Assembly (NCBI RefSeq): GCF_015482775.1
Contig: NZ_CP058214.1
Location: 1,426,001 to 1,490,000 of the forward strand
DNA: 64,000 nt
Source: Kaustia mangrovi
GTDB lineage: Bacteria > Pseudomonadota > Alphaproteobacteria > Rhizobiales > Im1
Reading direction: 5' to 3'
Under the pieces are notes generated by a model. It ran no database searches, had not been told where the DNA came from, and saw only the letters and a program-made list of their open reading frames with translations. Made by a program: the position numbers and the translations under genes. This document shows, in pieces, positions 38,740 to 47,879 of the stretch (within the stretch, counting starts at the first letter, position 1; every line of letters starts with the position of its first letter).

Positions 38740-40926
38740 TCAGGCCGCGACCGGCCGGCCCTTGTCCGCCATCAGCTCGCGCAATGCCGCCTCGACCTCC
38801 TCGGGCCCCGCCATGGTCGCGCTCTCGAGAACCTTCGACACGCTCGGCGCGGCCTCGCCGCCGGTCACGCGCTTGACCGGCTGGTCCAGCCAGTCGAACA
38901 GCCGGCGCTGCACCTCGTCGCCCAGCAGCGTGCCGTAGGAAGTGCCGAGCGCGCCCTGCTCCACGATCAGCACATTGTTGGTCTTGCGTACGCTCTCCCC
39001 GATGGTCTCCCAGTCGAGGCTCGCGCGGTCGAGCGAGCGCAGATCGACGATCTCCGCGTCGATGCCGAGCGCCTCCACCACGTCGCGCACCACGCGGGTC
39101 ATGGCGAGATAGGTCAGGACCGTGACCTCGCTGCCCTCCCGCAGGACCGCCGCGCGGCCGATGGGAATGTGGTAGTCGAGATCGTCGACAGGTGCCGGGC
39201 CCGTGCTGTTGTAGAGGTCCACATGCTCCAGCACGAGCACCGGGTCCTCGCAGGCAATGGCGCTGTTCATCAGGCCCACATAGTCGAAGGGTGTGGAGGG
39301 CGCGACGATGCGCCAGCCGACGCTGGTGGAGAAGATCCCCGCCGGGTCCATGGAATGCTGCGAACCGTAGCCCGTGCCCATGGCGACCTTGGTGCGCAGC
39401 ACCAGCGGCATGGCCGTCTCGCCGCCGAACATGTGGCGCGCCTTGCCCACCTGGTTGAACACCTGATCGGCGGCGACCCACATGAAATCGGGATACATGA
39501 ACTCCACCACCGGGCGATAGCGGCCGTCCATGGCGATACCGCCGGCCAGTCCGAAGAACCCGTTCTCGCTGATCGGCGTGCCGAGGATCCGGTCCGGGAA
39601 GTCGTCCGCCAGTCCGCGCGTCGCCCCGTTCGTGCCGCCCTTCAGCCGGTGGATGTCCTCGCCCATCACCAGAACGCGCTCGTCGGTCTCCATGCGCCGG
39701 TGCATGACATCGGCCACGACCTCGATGAACTTGCGCTCCTCGACCCGGCCGGAGAAGGTCGCAAGCTCCGCCATGCGCTTGTCCTTCAGCTCCGACAGGT
39801 CGCCGCGCACGCCCTCGTCGCGGAAGGCGGGCGAGGGCCACAGCGCATCCGGGATGCGCCGGCGGTTGCCGTCGGGCTCGGTCAGCTCCTCGGCGGCGCG
39901 CGCCATGGCATCGCGCGCCCTTTGGCGCAGCGTGTCGACGGCGGCCTCGTCGATCAGGCCGCGCGCCATCATCTCCGCGGCCACCCGGTCGAGCGGATCG
40001 CGGGCGCGCCAGTCCGCCTCCTCGTCCTTCGAGCGGTAGCCGAAGGCGCTGCCGGGAAGCGGACCGCTCTGGTGGAAATAGCGATAGACCTCCGCCTCGA
40101 TGACGGTCGGCCCCTTGCCGGAGCGCATGTGCTTCAGCGCCTGGTCCATGGCGATCCGGACCGCCAGGGGGTCCATGCCGTCGACCCGCCATGAGGGGAT
40201 GGCGAAGGCCTGCCCGCGCGAGGACAGGCGCGGCTCCGCCGTCGATTCGTCCACCGTCGTCGCCACCGCATAGCGGTTGTTCTCGATGAAGAAGCAGAGC
40301 GGCAGGCGCCAGGCGGCGGCGAGGTTCATGGTCTCCAGCACCGAGCCGATATTGACCGCGCCGTCGCCGAAATAGGTGACCGCCACATGGTCCGTTCCGG
40401 CGCGGCGATGGGCGAAGGCCGCACCCGCCGCCATGGGCACGCCGCCGCCGACAATGGCGTTGGTGCCGAGCACGCCCGCCTCATCCCAGCGCAGATGCAT
40501 GGAGCCCCCGCGCCCCTTGCAGAAGCCCTGCGCGAGCCCCATGATCTCCGCCAGCGTGCGCTTGAGCAGCGCCGTCACGTCGCCCGGCAGATCGCCCGTG
40601 GGGTCGAGCCCGTCGCGCGCCAGATAGGCGAGCGCCTTGGCGAGGAACTGATGATGGCCGCGATGCGAGCCATTGACCTGGTCGCCGGGCTTCAGCCCGA
40701 TGATCGAGCCGACCGCGCCGCCCTCCTGCCCGATGCTCGAATGGGCGGGCCCGTGGACCAGCCCCTCCCCGTCGAGCGCGAGCACCGTCTCCTCGAAGGC
40801 ACGGATCAGATGCAGATCGGTCAGCATGGTGCCCAGAAGCCGCGGATCCGCCTTCGCCCAGTCGGCACTGGTGCTGGCGATCTCCACCCAGGGGGCGTCA
40901 ACGGTGAGGCGTTTCGTCTGCGGCAT
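38740..40926 (-). CDS. Fused alpha/beta TPP-dependent 2-oxoacid-type dehydrogenase E1
   Basis: A 728-residue protein joining E1-alpha (residues 1-330; TPP motif GDGAVNIGSVLETMNLAAAW followed by FFIENN) and E1-beta (about 395-728; MGEDI, GTPISENGFFGLAGG, EHVDLYN). In the family these subunits decarboxylate 2-oxoacids or cleave alpha-diketones such as acetoin. No E2 or E3 genes are near, and the gene sits in an ABC-transporter/SDR operon, so the substrate is probably the catabolite of that operon. The fused form itself is known in other bacteria. Confidence 0.88.
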   Translation of the reverse strand: MPQTKRLTVDAPWVEIASTSADWAKADPRLLGTMLTDLHLIRAFEETVLALDGEGLVHGPAHSSIGQEGGAVGSIIGLKPGDQVNGSHRGHHQFLAKALAYLARDGLDPTGDLPGDVTALLKRTLAEIMGLAQGFCKGRGGSMHLRWDEAGVLGTNAIVGGGVPMAAGAAFAHRRAGTDHVAVTYFGDGAVNIGSVLETMNLAAAWRLPLCFFIENNRYAVATTVDESTAEPRLSSRGQAFAIPSWRVDGMDPLAVRIAMDQALKHMRSGKGPTVIEAEVYRYFHQSGPLPGSAFGYRSKDEEADWRARDPLDRVAAEMMARGLIDEAAVDTLRQRARDAMARAAEELTEPDGNRRRIPDALWPSPAFRDEGVRGDLSELKDKRMAELATFSGRVEERKFIEVVADVMHRRMETDERVLVMGEDIHRLKGGTNGATRGLADDFPDRILGTPISENGFFGLAGGIAMDGRYRPVVEFMYPDFMWVAADQVFNQVGKARHMFGGETAMPLVLRTKVAMGTGYGSQHSMDPAGIFSTSVGWRIVAPSTPFDYVGLMNSAIACEDPVLVLEHVDLYNSTGPAPVDDLDYHIPIGRAAVLREGSEVTVLTYLAMTRVVRDVVEALGIDAEIVDLRSLDRASLDWETIGESVRKTNNVLIVEQGALGTSYGTLLGDEVQRRLFDWLDQPVKRVTGGEAAPSVSKVLESATMAGPEEVEAALRELMADKGRPVAA

Positions 40927-40952
40927 GGCTCGTCGCTCTCCTTACGCAGTCC

Positions 40953-41747
40953 TCAAACATACCCGTAGGCCGTCCAGCCGCCGTCGACGCCCACCACCTG
41001 GCCCGTGATGTAACGGGCCTTGTCGGAGGCGAGGAAGACGGCGAGGTCGGCGACCTCCTCCACGGTGCCGAGCCGGCCGAGCGGCGTGCGGCGGTTGAGC
41101 GCCGTCTCGTCCAGCCGGTCGGCCTCGACAAGCTCCTCCACCAGCGCCGTCCTCACATAGCCCGGCGCCACCGCGTTCACCCGGATGCCCTTGTCCGCCC
41201 ACTCGATGGCGAGCGCCTTGGTCATCATCGCCACGCCGCTCTTCGTCGCGCAGTAGGCGAGGCGCTCCGGCGCGGCGACCACGCCATACATGGAGGCGAG
41301 ATTGACGATGACGCCCGAGCCGTTCGCGATCATGCGCCGGGCGGCGGCCTGGCTGCAGTGGAAGACGCCGGTGAGGTTGACGTCGAGCGCCTTCTGCCAG
41401 GCCTTCGCCGTCAGCTCGAGCGTCGGCACGTTCATCGCGATGCCGGCATTGTTGATCGCCACGTCGACGCCGCCGAACGCCTCGTCCATCGCCTCGAAGG
41501 TGCGCCCCACATCGGCCTCGTCGGCGACCGAGCCGCAATGGCCGAGCGCGTCCGACGGCAGGGCCTCCAGCGCCCGGTCGAGCCCCTCCCGGTCGAGATC
41601 GAGCAGCGCGACGCGGCAACCCTGGCCGGCGAAGGCCTTCGCCATGGCGAGCCCCAGCCCGGACGCGCCGCCCGTGACGAGCACGCGCTGGCCCTCCAGG
41701 TCGGGATAGCGCACGTCGGCGGTGGCCTTCGCGTGATCGTCACTCAT
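40953..41747 (-). CDS. SDR-family oxidoreductase
   Basis: A 264-residue short-chain dehydrogenase/reductase: TGGASGLGLAMAKAF (nucleotide-binding), NNAGIAMN, catalytic Ser region IVNLASMYG, YCATKSG (Tyr/Lys pair), and NAVAPGYVRTAL. Classical NAD(P)-dependent type. The start overlaps the livF stop (4 bp). Possibly oxidises a hydroxyl of the imported substrate. Confidence 0.9.
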   Translation of the reverse strand: MSDDHAKATADVRYPDLEGQRVLVTGGASGLGLAMAKAFAGQGCRVALLDLDREGLDRALEALPSDALGHCGSVADEADVGRTFEAMDEAFGGVDVAINNAGIAMNVPTLELTAKAWQKALDVNLTGVFHCSQAAARRMIANGSGVIVNLASMYGVVAAPERLAYCATKSGVAMMTKALAIEWADKGIRVNAVAPGYVRTALVEELVEADRLDETALNRRTPLGRLGTVEEVADLAVFLASDKARYITGQVVGVDGGWTAYGYV

Positions 41748-42454
41748 GACACCTCCAGCCAGTCGCGGCGGATCTCGGGACGCTCGCGCAACTCGTCGGG
41801 CGTTCCCTCGAACACGATCTCGCCATGGCCCATGACGAAGACCTTGTGGGCGACCTTGAGCGCGATGGTGAGCTTCTGCTCGACAAGGACCACCGCGACG
41901 CCGCGGCGCTGGATGTCGAGGATCACCTCCATCACCACCTCCACGATCTTCGGCGCGAGCCCCTCCGTCGGCTCGTCGATCAGGAGGACGCGCGGATTGC
42001 CGAGGAGCGACCGGCACATGGTGAGCATCTGCTGCTCGCCGCCGGAGAGGTTGCCCGCCTTGGTCGCGCGCCGCTCCCTGAGCCGCGGGAAATAGCCGTA
42101 CATGTCCTCCACGGTCCACGGGGTCTCGCCCGCGCGCCCCGGCTGGACGCCCATCTGGAGGTTCTCGTCCACGGTGAGGTTGGGGAAGGCCAGCCGCTCC
42201 TCCGGCACATAGCCGAGCCCCGCGCGCGCCACGGTATAGGGGCGAAGGCCGGTCAGGTCCCGGCCCTCCAGCACGACCTTGCCCGCGCTCGGCGGAACGA
42301 TCCCCATCATCGCCCTGAGCGTGGTCGACCGGCCGGAGCCGTTGCGCCCCAGGAGGCTCACGATGGCGCCGTCCTCCACGCCGAGATCGACGCCGTGGAG
42401 AATGTGGCTCTTGCCGTAATGGGCGTGCAGCCCCTCGACGCTGAGCAGCATCAC
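41744..42454 (-). CDS. livF: Liv-type ABC transporter ATP-binding protein LivF
   Basis: A 236-residue ABC ATPase of the branched-chain-amino-acid family: Walker A GRNGSGRST (K replaced by R in GKST-type position), signature LSGGEQQML, Walker B LLIDEPTEGLAP. LivF specifics (HAYYGKSHI-like N-terminus, short length) are present. The Walker A lysine is replaced by arginine (GRNGSGRSTT), which is unusual and may lower or alter ATP turnover. Overlaps livG and the SDR by 4 bp each. Confidence 0.86.
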   Translation of the reverse strand: MMLLSVEGLHAHYGKSHILHGVDLGVEDGAIVSLLGRNGSGRSTTLRAMMGIVPPSAGKVVLEGRDLTGLRPYTVARAGLGYVPEERLAFPNLTVDENLQMGVQPGRAGETPWTVEDMYGYFPRLRERRATKAGNLSGGEQQMLTMCRSLLGNPRVLLIDEPTEGLAPKIVEVVMEVILDIQRRGVAVVLVEQKLTIALKVAHKVFVMGHGEIVFEGTPDELRERPEIRRDWLEVS

Positions 42455-43206
42455 GCGACCTCCTCGCCCAGATAGGCTTCCTGGACCTGCCTGTTATTGC
42501 GGATCTCCTCCGGCGTGCCGGTCGCCAGGATGTTGCCGTAGACCAGCACGGAGACCCGGTCGCACAGGCTGAACACCACGCTCATGTCGTGCTCCACCAC
42601 CAGGAGCGTCTTGCCCTCGGTGATCTCGCGGACGAGCTCCACCGCCCGGTCCGTCTCCTCGCGCGACATGCCCGCCGTCGGCTCGTCGAGCAGGATGACG
42701 TCCGCACCGGTGGCGAGCGTCATGCCGATCTCCAGCGCGCGCTGTTCCGAATAGGTGAGATCGCCCGCCGGCCGGTCGCCCACCTGCGCGAGGCGGACCC
42801 GCTCGAGGACCGCGCGCGCCTCGTCGTTCACGCCGCGCATCCGGCTCACCCTGCGGAACAGGCCATAGCGCACGCCATGGCGCGCCATCACCCCGATGCG
42901 CAGATTCTCGAACACCGACAGGCGGTGGAAGATGTTGGTGATCTGGAAGGAACGCGACAGGCCGCGCCGGTTGATCTCGTGGGGCGCGAGCCCGGAGATC
43001 GTCTTCCCGCGCAGCCGGATATCGCCCGCGCTCAAGGGGAACATGCCGGAGATCAGGTTGAACAGTGTCGACTTGCCGGCGCCGTTCGGCCCGATCACGG
43101 CATGGCGCTCGCCCTCGGCGATGTCGAGATTGACCTCGTTCATCACCGTCAGCGCGCCGAAGGCCTTGCCGACGCCTGAGAGCCTGAGGACTGGTTCGGT
43201 GTTCAT
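42451..43206 (-). CDS. livG: Liv-type ABC transporter ATP-binding protein LivG
   Basis: A 251-residue ABC ATPase: Walker A GPNGAGKST, signature LTYSEQRALEIGM (degenerate form usual in LivG), Walker B ILLDEPTAGMSREETD. LivG and LivF pair on the membrane. ATG 43206 is preceded by an overlap with livM (4 bp). Confidence 0.9.
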   Translation of the reverse strand: MNTEPVLRLSGVGKAFGALTVMNEVNLDIAEGERHAVIGPNGAGKSTLFNLISGMFPLSAGDIRLRGKTISGLAPHEINRRGLSRSFQITNIFHRLSVFENLRIGVMARHGVRYGLFRRVSRMRGVNDEARAVLERVRLAQVGDRPAGDLTYSEQRALEIGMTLATGADVILLDEPTAGMSREETDRAVELVREITEGKTLLVVEHDMSVVFSLCDRVSVLVYGNILATGTPEEIRNNRQVQEAYLGEEVA

Positions 43207-44501
43207 CGTTCCGCCGCTCCTGCAAGTTCGGGGGAGACGCTGCCGGCCCGGTCGGCCTCGGTGCGCTCCAGAACGCCGTCCCAGGCCTGCCGGAGCGCGC
43301 GCCGCGCATGCGGCAGAAGCAGCAGCCCTGCCGCGGCCAGCAGAACGGGCACGGCCCAGGTGAGAATGCCGAAGGCCTGCCAGTCGAGGCCGAAGAGCTC
43401 GAATGGCGGCCAGGCGCCATCGGCCCGGCGCCGCGCGGCGGCATATTCCGGTGAGAACAGGACCTCGAAGGTCTCCACCAGGAAGATCGTCGCCCCCGAC
43501 AGGGCCAGCCCCGAAAGGGCCGCCAGCCCGTAGGCCGGAGCGAGTTCCGACCATCTGAGCTGCGACCAGTGGCGCCGGTGCGCGTCGACCAGCCCGCCGA
43601 TGCCGTGCGGCGCATAGAGCATGACGAGCACGAAGATCAGCCCCTGATAGAGCAGCCAGGACCGCGTCACGTCGGAGACGAAGAAGGCGAAGAGCGTGAA
43701 GACGCTCGCCCCGATCACCGGGCCGAAGAACACCGTGGAGCCGCCCACGAAGGTGTGCAGCACCACCTGCGCCGACACATGGGTGGAGAACAGCGTGTAG
43801 TTCGCCGTCTCGTTGGAGATCGCCAGGAGCGCGCCGGCGACGCCGGAGAACATGGCGGAGACCGCGAAGATGATGACCTTCGTGGAATGGGCGTTGTAGC
43901 CCATGAAGCGCACGCGCTGCTCGTTGTCCCTGAGGGCCAGCGTCAGGCGGCCGAAGGGGGTTCGGGTATAGGCCCACAGGAGGAAGACCGACAGCACCGT
44001 CCAGCCGAGCGCCAGATAGTAGACCTCCAGAGGCGAGCCGTAGATTAGCCCGCCCCAGGGCATGCGCATGGAGGACAGCCCCGCCTCGCCGCCGAACAGC
44101 CCGTCCCAATGGGGCGCCAGCGAATGGAAGAGCTCCGCTATGGCGAGCGTGACGAGCGCGAAGTAGACGCCGGAGCGCATGGTCGCGAAATAGCCCGCAA
44201 AGGCCCCGATGACGAAGCCGCCCGCCGCGCCCGCCAGCGGCAGGAGCGGCGTGGGGAAGGCGAGCCCGCCATCCTCGATGACGACCATGAGATGGAGCGT
44301 GGCGAAGGCGCCGACGCCGAAGAAGGCGGCGTGGCCGAAGGACAGAAGTCCCGCCTGGCCGATGAGCAGGTTGAACGCCACGGCGAACAGCGAGGCGATC
44401 AGCATGTTGGTCATCGCGTTCTGCCAGCCGATGTCCAGAAGCGGGGGCACCGCAACGAGGACGACGAGGATCGCGGCGATGGTGACGATACGTGCGAGCA
44501 T
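43203..44501 (-). CDS. livM: Liv-type ABC permease LivM with C-terminal extension
   Basis: A 432-residue permease. The family core (about residues 1-320, with GQAGLLSFGHAAFFGVGAF and MRMPWGGLIYGSP) is followed by about 110 residues that include two more hydrophobic segments (SGLALSGATIFLVETF and LTWAVPVLLAAAGLLLLP), making it longer than the usual ~320-360. The extension's role is unknown. Confidence 0.88.
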   Translation of the reverse strand: MLARIVTIAAILVVLVAVPPLLDIGWQNAMTNMLIASLFAVAFNLLIGQAGLLSFGHAAFFGVGAFATLHLMVVIEDGGLAFPTPLLPLAGAAGGFVIGAFAGYFATMRSGVYFALVTLAIAELFHSLAPHWDGLFGGEAGLSSMRMPWGGLIYGSPLEVYYLALGWTVLSVFLLWAYTRTPFGRLTLALRDNEQRVRFMGYNAHSTKVIIFAVSAMFSGVAGALLAISNETANYTLFSTHVSAQVVLHTFVGGSTVFFGPVIGASVFTLFAFFVSDVTRSWLLYQGLIFVLVMLYAPHGIGGLVDAHRRHWSQLRWSELAPAYGLAALSGLALSGATIFLVETFEVLFSPEYAAARRRADGAWPPFELFGLDWQAFGILTWAVPVLLAAAGLLLLPHARRALRQAWDGVLERTEADRAGSVSPELAGAAER

Positions 44502-44514
44502 GCCGGTCGCCCCC

Positions 44515-45456
44515 TCAGTTGCGCTCGCCCATCAGGCCGGCCGGGCGCACCAGCAGGACGATGAGCATCAGGAGGAACGGGATGGTGCCGGAGATCGACG
44601 ACAGGGTGAGCGTGAACACCCCGCCGAGCGCGCGCGCCCACTCGCCCAGCCCGACAAGCGAGAAGAGCCCGGCGAGCGACCAGTCGAGACCGACAGCGAA
44701 GGAGGAGAACAGGCCGATCATCAGCGAGGCGATGAGCGAGCCCTCCAGCGAGCCGAGCCCGCCGACCACGACCACCACGAAGACGATCACGCCGAGCTCC
44801 AGCGCCATGTTCGGATTGGTCGGGAAGAAGGCGCCCGCGACCGCGCCGCCGAGCCCCGCAAAGGCCGCGCCCGTGCCGAACACGCCCATGAAGACGAGCG
44901 GCACATTGTGGCCGAGCGCCTCCGCCATGGAGGGCAGCCGCTCCGCGGCGCGCACCACAAGCCCCGCCCGCGTGCGCGACAGGAGAAGATAGAGCGCGAC
45001 GAACATGGCGACCGCCACGAGCCCGATGAAGATCCGGTAGAAGGGATAGTCGGTGCCGAACACGGTGAAGGCGGGGAAGCGCAGATAGTCCGGCATGGCG
45101 TAGTTCACCGGGAAGTCCCCGTAGAACAGCTTGACCAGTTCCTCGAAGATGAAGGCCAGCCCGAATGTGAGCAGGAGCTCGTGGGCGTGGCCATGCTCGT
45201 GGACACGGCGCAGCAGATAGCGCTCCACCAGCACGCCGAGAAGCCCCACAAGGATGGGCGCGACCAGCAGACCGACCCAGAAATCGACCAGAGCCGTGAT
45301 GGTGTAGGCGATATAGGCGCCCACCATGTAGAAGCTCGCATGGGCGAAGTTCAGGACGCCCATCATGCCGAAGATCAAGGTCAGGCCGGAGGACACCATG
45401 AACAGCAGCAATCCGTAGATCACGCCGTTCAGGGTCGAGACGATCAGGAATTCCAT
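44515..45456 (-). CDS. livH: Liv-type ABC permease LivH
   Basis: A 313-residue inner-membrane permease with the LivH hallmarks SSGLTLIFGMMGVLNFAHASF and GGLGSLEGSLIASLMIGL. About eight helices. ATG 45456 starts MEFLIVSTLNGVIYG. It pairs with LivM in the translocation pathway. Confidence 0.92.
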   Translation of the reverse strand: MEFLIVSTLNGVIYGLLLFMVSSGLTLIFGMMGVLNFAHASFYMVGAYIAYTITALVDFWVGLLVAPILVGLLGVLVERYLLRRVHEHGHAHELLLTFGLAFIFEELVKLFYGDFPVNYAMPDYLRFPAFTVFGTDYPFYRIFIGLVAVAMFVALYLLLSRTRAGLVVRAAERLPSMAEALGHNVPLVFMGVFGTGAAFAGLGGAVAGAFFPTNPNMALELGVIVFVVVVVGGLGSLEGSLIASLMIGLFSSFAVGLDWSLAGLFSLVGLGEWARALGGVFTLTLSSISGTIPFLLMLIVLLVRPAGLMGERN

Positions 45457-45499
45457 GCCGGGTGAACCTTCGCGGATTGAGCCATCACCGAGCGGCCCG

Positions 45500-45540
45500 C
45501 CCGGGCGGATGCGGGACGTCTCTCCCGTCATCCGCCCGGG
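45500..45540 (-). promoter_or_regulatory. Strong hairpin between substrate-binding protein and permease genes
   Basis: A 12-bp arm pair CCCGGGCGGATG / CATCCGCCCGGG continues, after a one-base bulge, into CGGGA / TCCCG with a 6-nt loop. It lies in the 108-bp gap downstream of the binding-protein gene on the minus strand and upstream of livH. In Liv and other ABC operons such hairpins raise expression of the binding protein over the permease; here this is inference. Confidence 0.5.
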
Positions 45541-45564
45541 GCCGGACCCCATGTGCCGCAGCCG

Positions 45565-46803
45565 TCAGGACGGACGGTCCATCTCGCAGCTTTCCTGGGC
45601 CTCGTAGATCGCGTCCTCGCCCGGAACGACCTTCACGACGCCGAAGCCGAGATCGGTGCCGTCCACCGGGTATTTCGGATCCTTCACGACCTTCGACACC
45701 ACGACCGGCAGGACCGCCTGGTGGTCGTCCTTGCGCACCGTGATCGGGCCGAGAGGCGTCTCGATGGAGGCGTTCTCCATGGCCTTGGCGATCTCGGTCA
45801 CGCTGACATCGCCGCCGCCGAAGTCCACCGTCTTCAGCGCCTCGCCCAGCGTGCGGATGGCGTTGACGGTCTGCGGCTCGATATAGACCGGGTAATGGCC
45901 GGTCGCCGCCTTGTAATTCTCCGCGAAATCGCTGTCGTCGGCGGCGATGTTGTAGGGATGCGCCACGTAATGGCCGAGCGCGGTGTCGCCGGCATTGGCG
46001 ATGTTGCCCACCTGATCCAGGAAGGTCGTGCCGAAGCGCACATCGAGGCCGGCATCGCCCGCCGCCTTCATCAGGAGGAGCAGGTCGTTCGACCAGTTGC
46101 CGGTCATCACCGTGTCAGGGCCGGCGTCCTTGATCTTGGCGACGAAGGGGGAGAAGTCCTGGATCTTGTTCACCTCGTGCAGGACCGTGTCCACGACCTC
46201 GTAGTCGCCCCTGTCGGCGGCGGCCTTGATCGCGTCCTCCATGTCGCGGCCCCAGGAATAGTTCTGGTTGATCGAATAGACCTTGGTGCCGAGATCGCCC
46301 GCCTCCTTCATGGCGTCCACCATGGCGTTGACGCGCATGGGCGCGGTCGTGGTGAAGCGGAACTGGTAAAAATGGCACTTCTCGCCGGTGAGCGCGAGCG
46401 CCTCCGCGCCGAGATTGATGTACATGAGCTCGTTGCCGGGATTGCGGATATTGTGCTTGCGCACATCCTCCGTCACCTGCCCGGCAATCGCCGAGGACGC
46501 CCCCTGCAGGACAATATGGACGCCGTCGGCGACCGCCTGCTTGAACTTGTCGGCCGCCCCCGTGGTACCGCCGGCATTGTCGTATTCGATCACCTCGATG
46601 GGTTCGCCGTTGAAGCCGCCATCGGCGTTGATCTGATCGACGACATACTCCGCCGCGGTCGCGAACAGCCGCCCGGTCGAGGTCTGCGAGCCTGAAAGCG
46701 ACTCGATGATTCCGATCTTGAGCGGCTCCGCCTGCGCCGCGCCGGCACCGAGGCCGGCCGCCGCCGCAAGCCCGAGGGCAAGGCCGAGTTTTCTGACTGT
46801 CAT
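45565..46803 (-). CDS. livK: Liv-type ABC transporter substrate-binding protein
   Basis: A 412-residue periplasmic type 1 binding protein: signal peptide MTVRKLGLALGLAAAAGLGAGAAQA, then EPLKIGIIESLSGSQTSTG and DQINADGGFNGEPIEV, the family opening. Ligand could be a branched amino acid, amide, or small aromatic/alicyclic acid: the binding site cannot be read from sequence alone. First of the liv genes, after the aroE-like gene. Confidence 0.9.
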   Translation of the reverse strand: MTVRKLGLALGLAAAAGLGAGAAQAEPLKIGIIESLSGSQTSTGRLFATAAEYVVDQINADGGFNGEPIEVIEYDNAGGTTGAADKFKQAVADGVHIVLQGASSAIAGQVTEDVRKHNIRNPGNELMYINLGAEALALTGEKCHFYQFRFTTTAPMRVNAMVDAMKEAGDLGTKVYSINQNYSWGRDMEDAIKAAADRGDYEVVDTVLHEVNKIQDFSPFVAKIKDAGPDTVMTGNWSNDLLLLMKAAGDAGLDVRFGTTFLDQVGNIANAGDTALGHYVAHPYNIAADDSDFAENYKAATGHYPVYIEPQTVNAIRTLGEALKTVDFGGGDVSVTEIAKAMENASIETPLGPITVRKDDHQAVLPVVVSKVVKDPKYPVDGTDLGFGVVKVVPGEDAIYEAQESCEMDRPS

Positions 46804-46911
46804 TGGTTTCCTCCCATGCGTTTCTTGCTTCGTGTCATCCATGTCCGGGGACCGCCGCGCGATCCCGAACCCCGTCGCCCCCGGTCTCCGGAGGCCTGTC
46901 CCGTCACCCCG

Positions 46912-47715
46912 TCACGCCGCCTCCGCCCTGTCTGCGCCGAGGAATTCGGCCAGAAGCCGGATCTGCTCGTCGAGCATGTGGCGGCCGGCATGGACCCGGC
47001 AGCCCCTGGCCTCCGCCGCCTCGATCAGCGCCGTGCGTTCGGGCTGCATGATGATTTCCGCAACCGTCGTCCCGCGCTCCAGCGCCCCCGCATCGAGCGG
47101 CAGCGGGTCGTCGGCCTTCAGGCCAAGGGAGGTCGCGTTGACGACGAGATCGTGGCCCGCAGGGTCCGGCGGGCCGTCCGTCGCCAGGCAGGACGGCACC
47201 GCCGCGGCGACGCGGGCCGCGAGATCGCGGGCCTTGTCGCGCGTGCGGTTGGCGATGGTGAGCGCGGCGACGCCGTGGCCGGCGAGCGCGAAGGCGATGG
47301 CCGAGGCCGCGCCGCCCGCGCCGAGCAGCAGCACGCGCTGGCCCTTCGGATCGATGCCTTGCGCGAGAAGCCCGCCCAGGAAGCCCTTGCCGTCGAACAT
47401 GTCGCAGACGAGGCGCCCGTCAGCGGTGCGCCGGATCGCGTTGGCCGCCCCGATGAGCCGCGCCTGCTCGCCGGCCTCGTCGCACAGCGGCACGACCGCG
47501 GCCTTGTGCGGCACGGTGACGATCAGCCCGCCGACATTGGGAAGGCGGCGCACGGCCTCCAGAACGGTTTCCACATCCCCGCGCGCCACATTGAGCGGCA
47601 CCATGACGGCATCGACACGATGCGCGGCGAAATAGTCGTTCATGACTTGAGGCGTGCGGACGTGATGAACCGGATCGGCGATGATACCGAAAACCCGAGT
47701 CCTGCCCGTGATCAT
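46912..47715 (-). CDS. Shikimate/quinate dehydrogenase-type protein (AroE-like)
   Basis: A 267-residue protein of the AroE family: N-terminal substrate domain GIIADPVHHVRTPQVMNDYF and the VTVPHKAAVVPLC catalytic segment (Lys), then Rossmann GAGGAASAIAFAL with NRTRDKA (NADP-preferring Arg). In the canonical enzyme the first motif reads GxPxxHSxSP; here it is DPVHHVRTPQ. Its place in a transporter operon makes it more likely a paralogue for catabolism of shikimate-like acids than the housekeeping AroE. The start at ATG 47715 fits the family's usual beginning. Confidence 0.8.
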   Translation of the reverse strand: MITGRTRVFGIIADPVHHVRTPQVMNDYFAAHRVDAVMVPLNVARGDVETVLEAVRRLPNVGGLIVTVPHKAAVVPLCDEAGEQARLIGAANAIRRTADGRLVCDMFDGKGFLGGLLAQGIDPKGQRVLLLGAGGAASAIAFALAGHGVAALTIANRTRDKARDLAARVAAAVPSCLATDGPPDPAGHDLVVNATSLGLKADDPLPLDAGALERGTTVAEIIMQPERTALIEAAEARGCRVHAGRHMLDEQIRLLAEFLGADRAEAA

Positions 47716-47800
47716 GGCCCTCTCTGACGTCCCCTTGCGTTTCCCGTGAGCCGCGGATCGTTTTGCCGCCGCGATCTCGTCCTTGCCGAAGCATCTTGCC

Positions 47801-47823
47801 ACTTGACAGGTTATCTGACAAGT
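47801..47823. promoter_or_regulatory. Palindrome in the shared divergent promoter region (GntR-type operator candidate)
   Basis: Arms ACTTG-a-CAG and CTG-a-CAAGT surround a central GTTAT, giving an almost perfect 23-bp palindrome between the leftward aroE-liv-E1 unit and the rightward SDR-gntR unit. It fits the size of FadR/GntR half-site pairs, so the regulator two genes downstream is the obvious candidate binder (inference). Confidence 0.55.
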
Positions 47824-47879
47824 TTTTGCGAACACGGAATTGAGAAGGCCGCGAAACGGCCGGCAGATGTGGAGGAAAC

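Noticed and set aside
46912-47715. Housekeeping shikimate dehydrogenase aroE
   Set aside because: Sits in a transporter/catabolic operon and departs from the canonical GxPxxHSxSP opening, so a gene symbol was not assigned.
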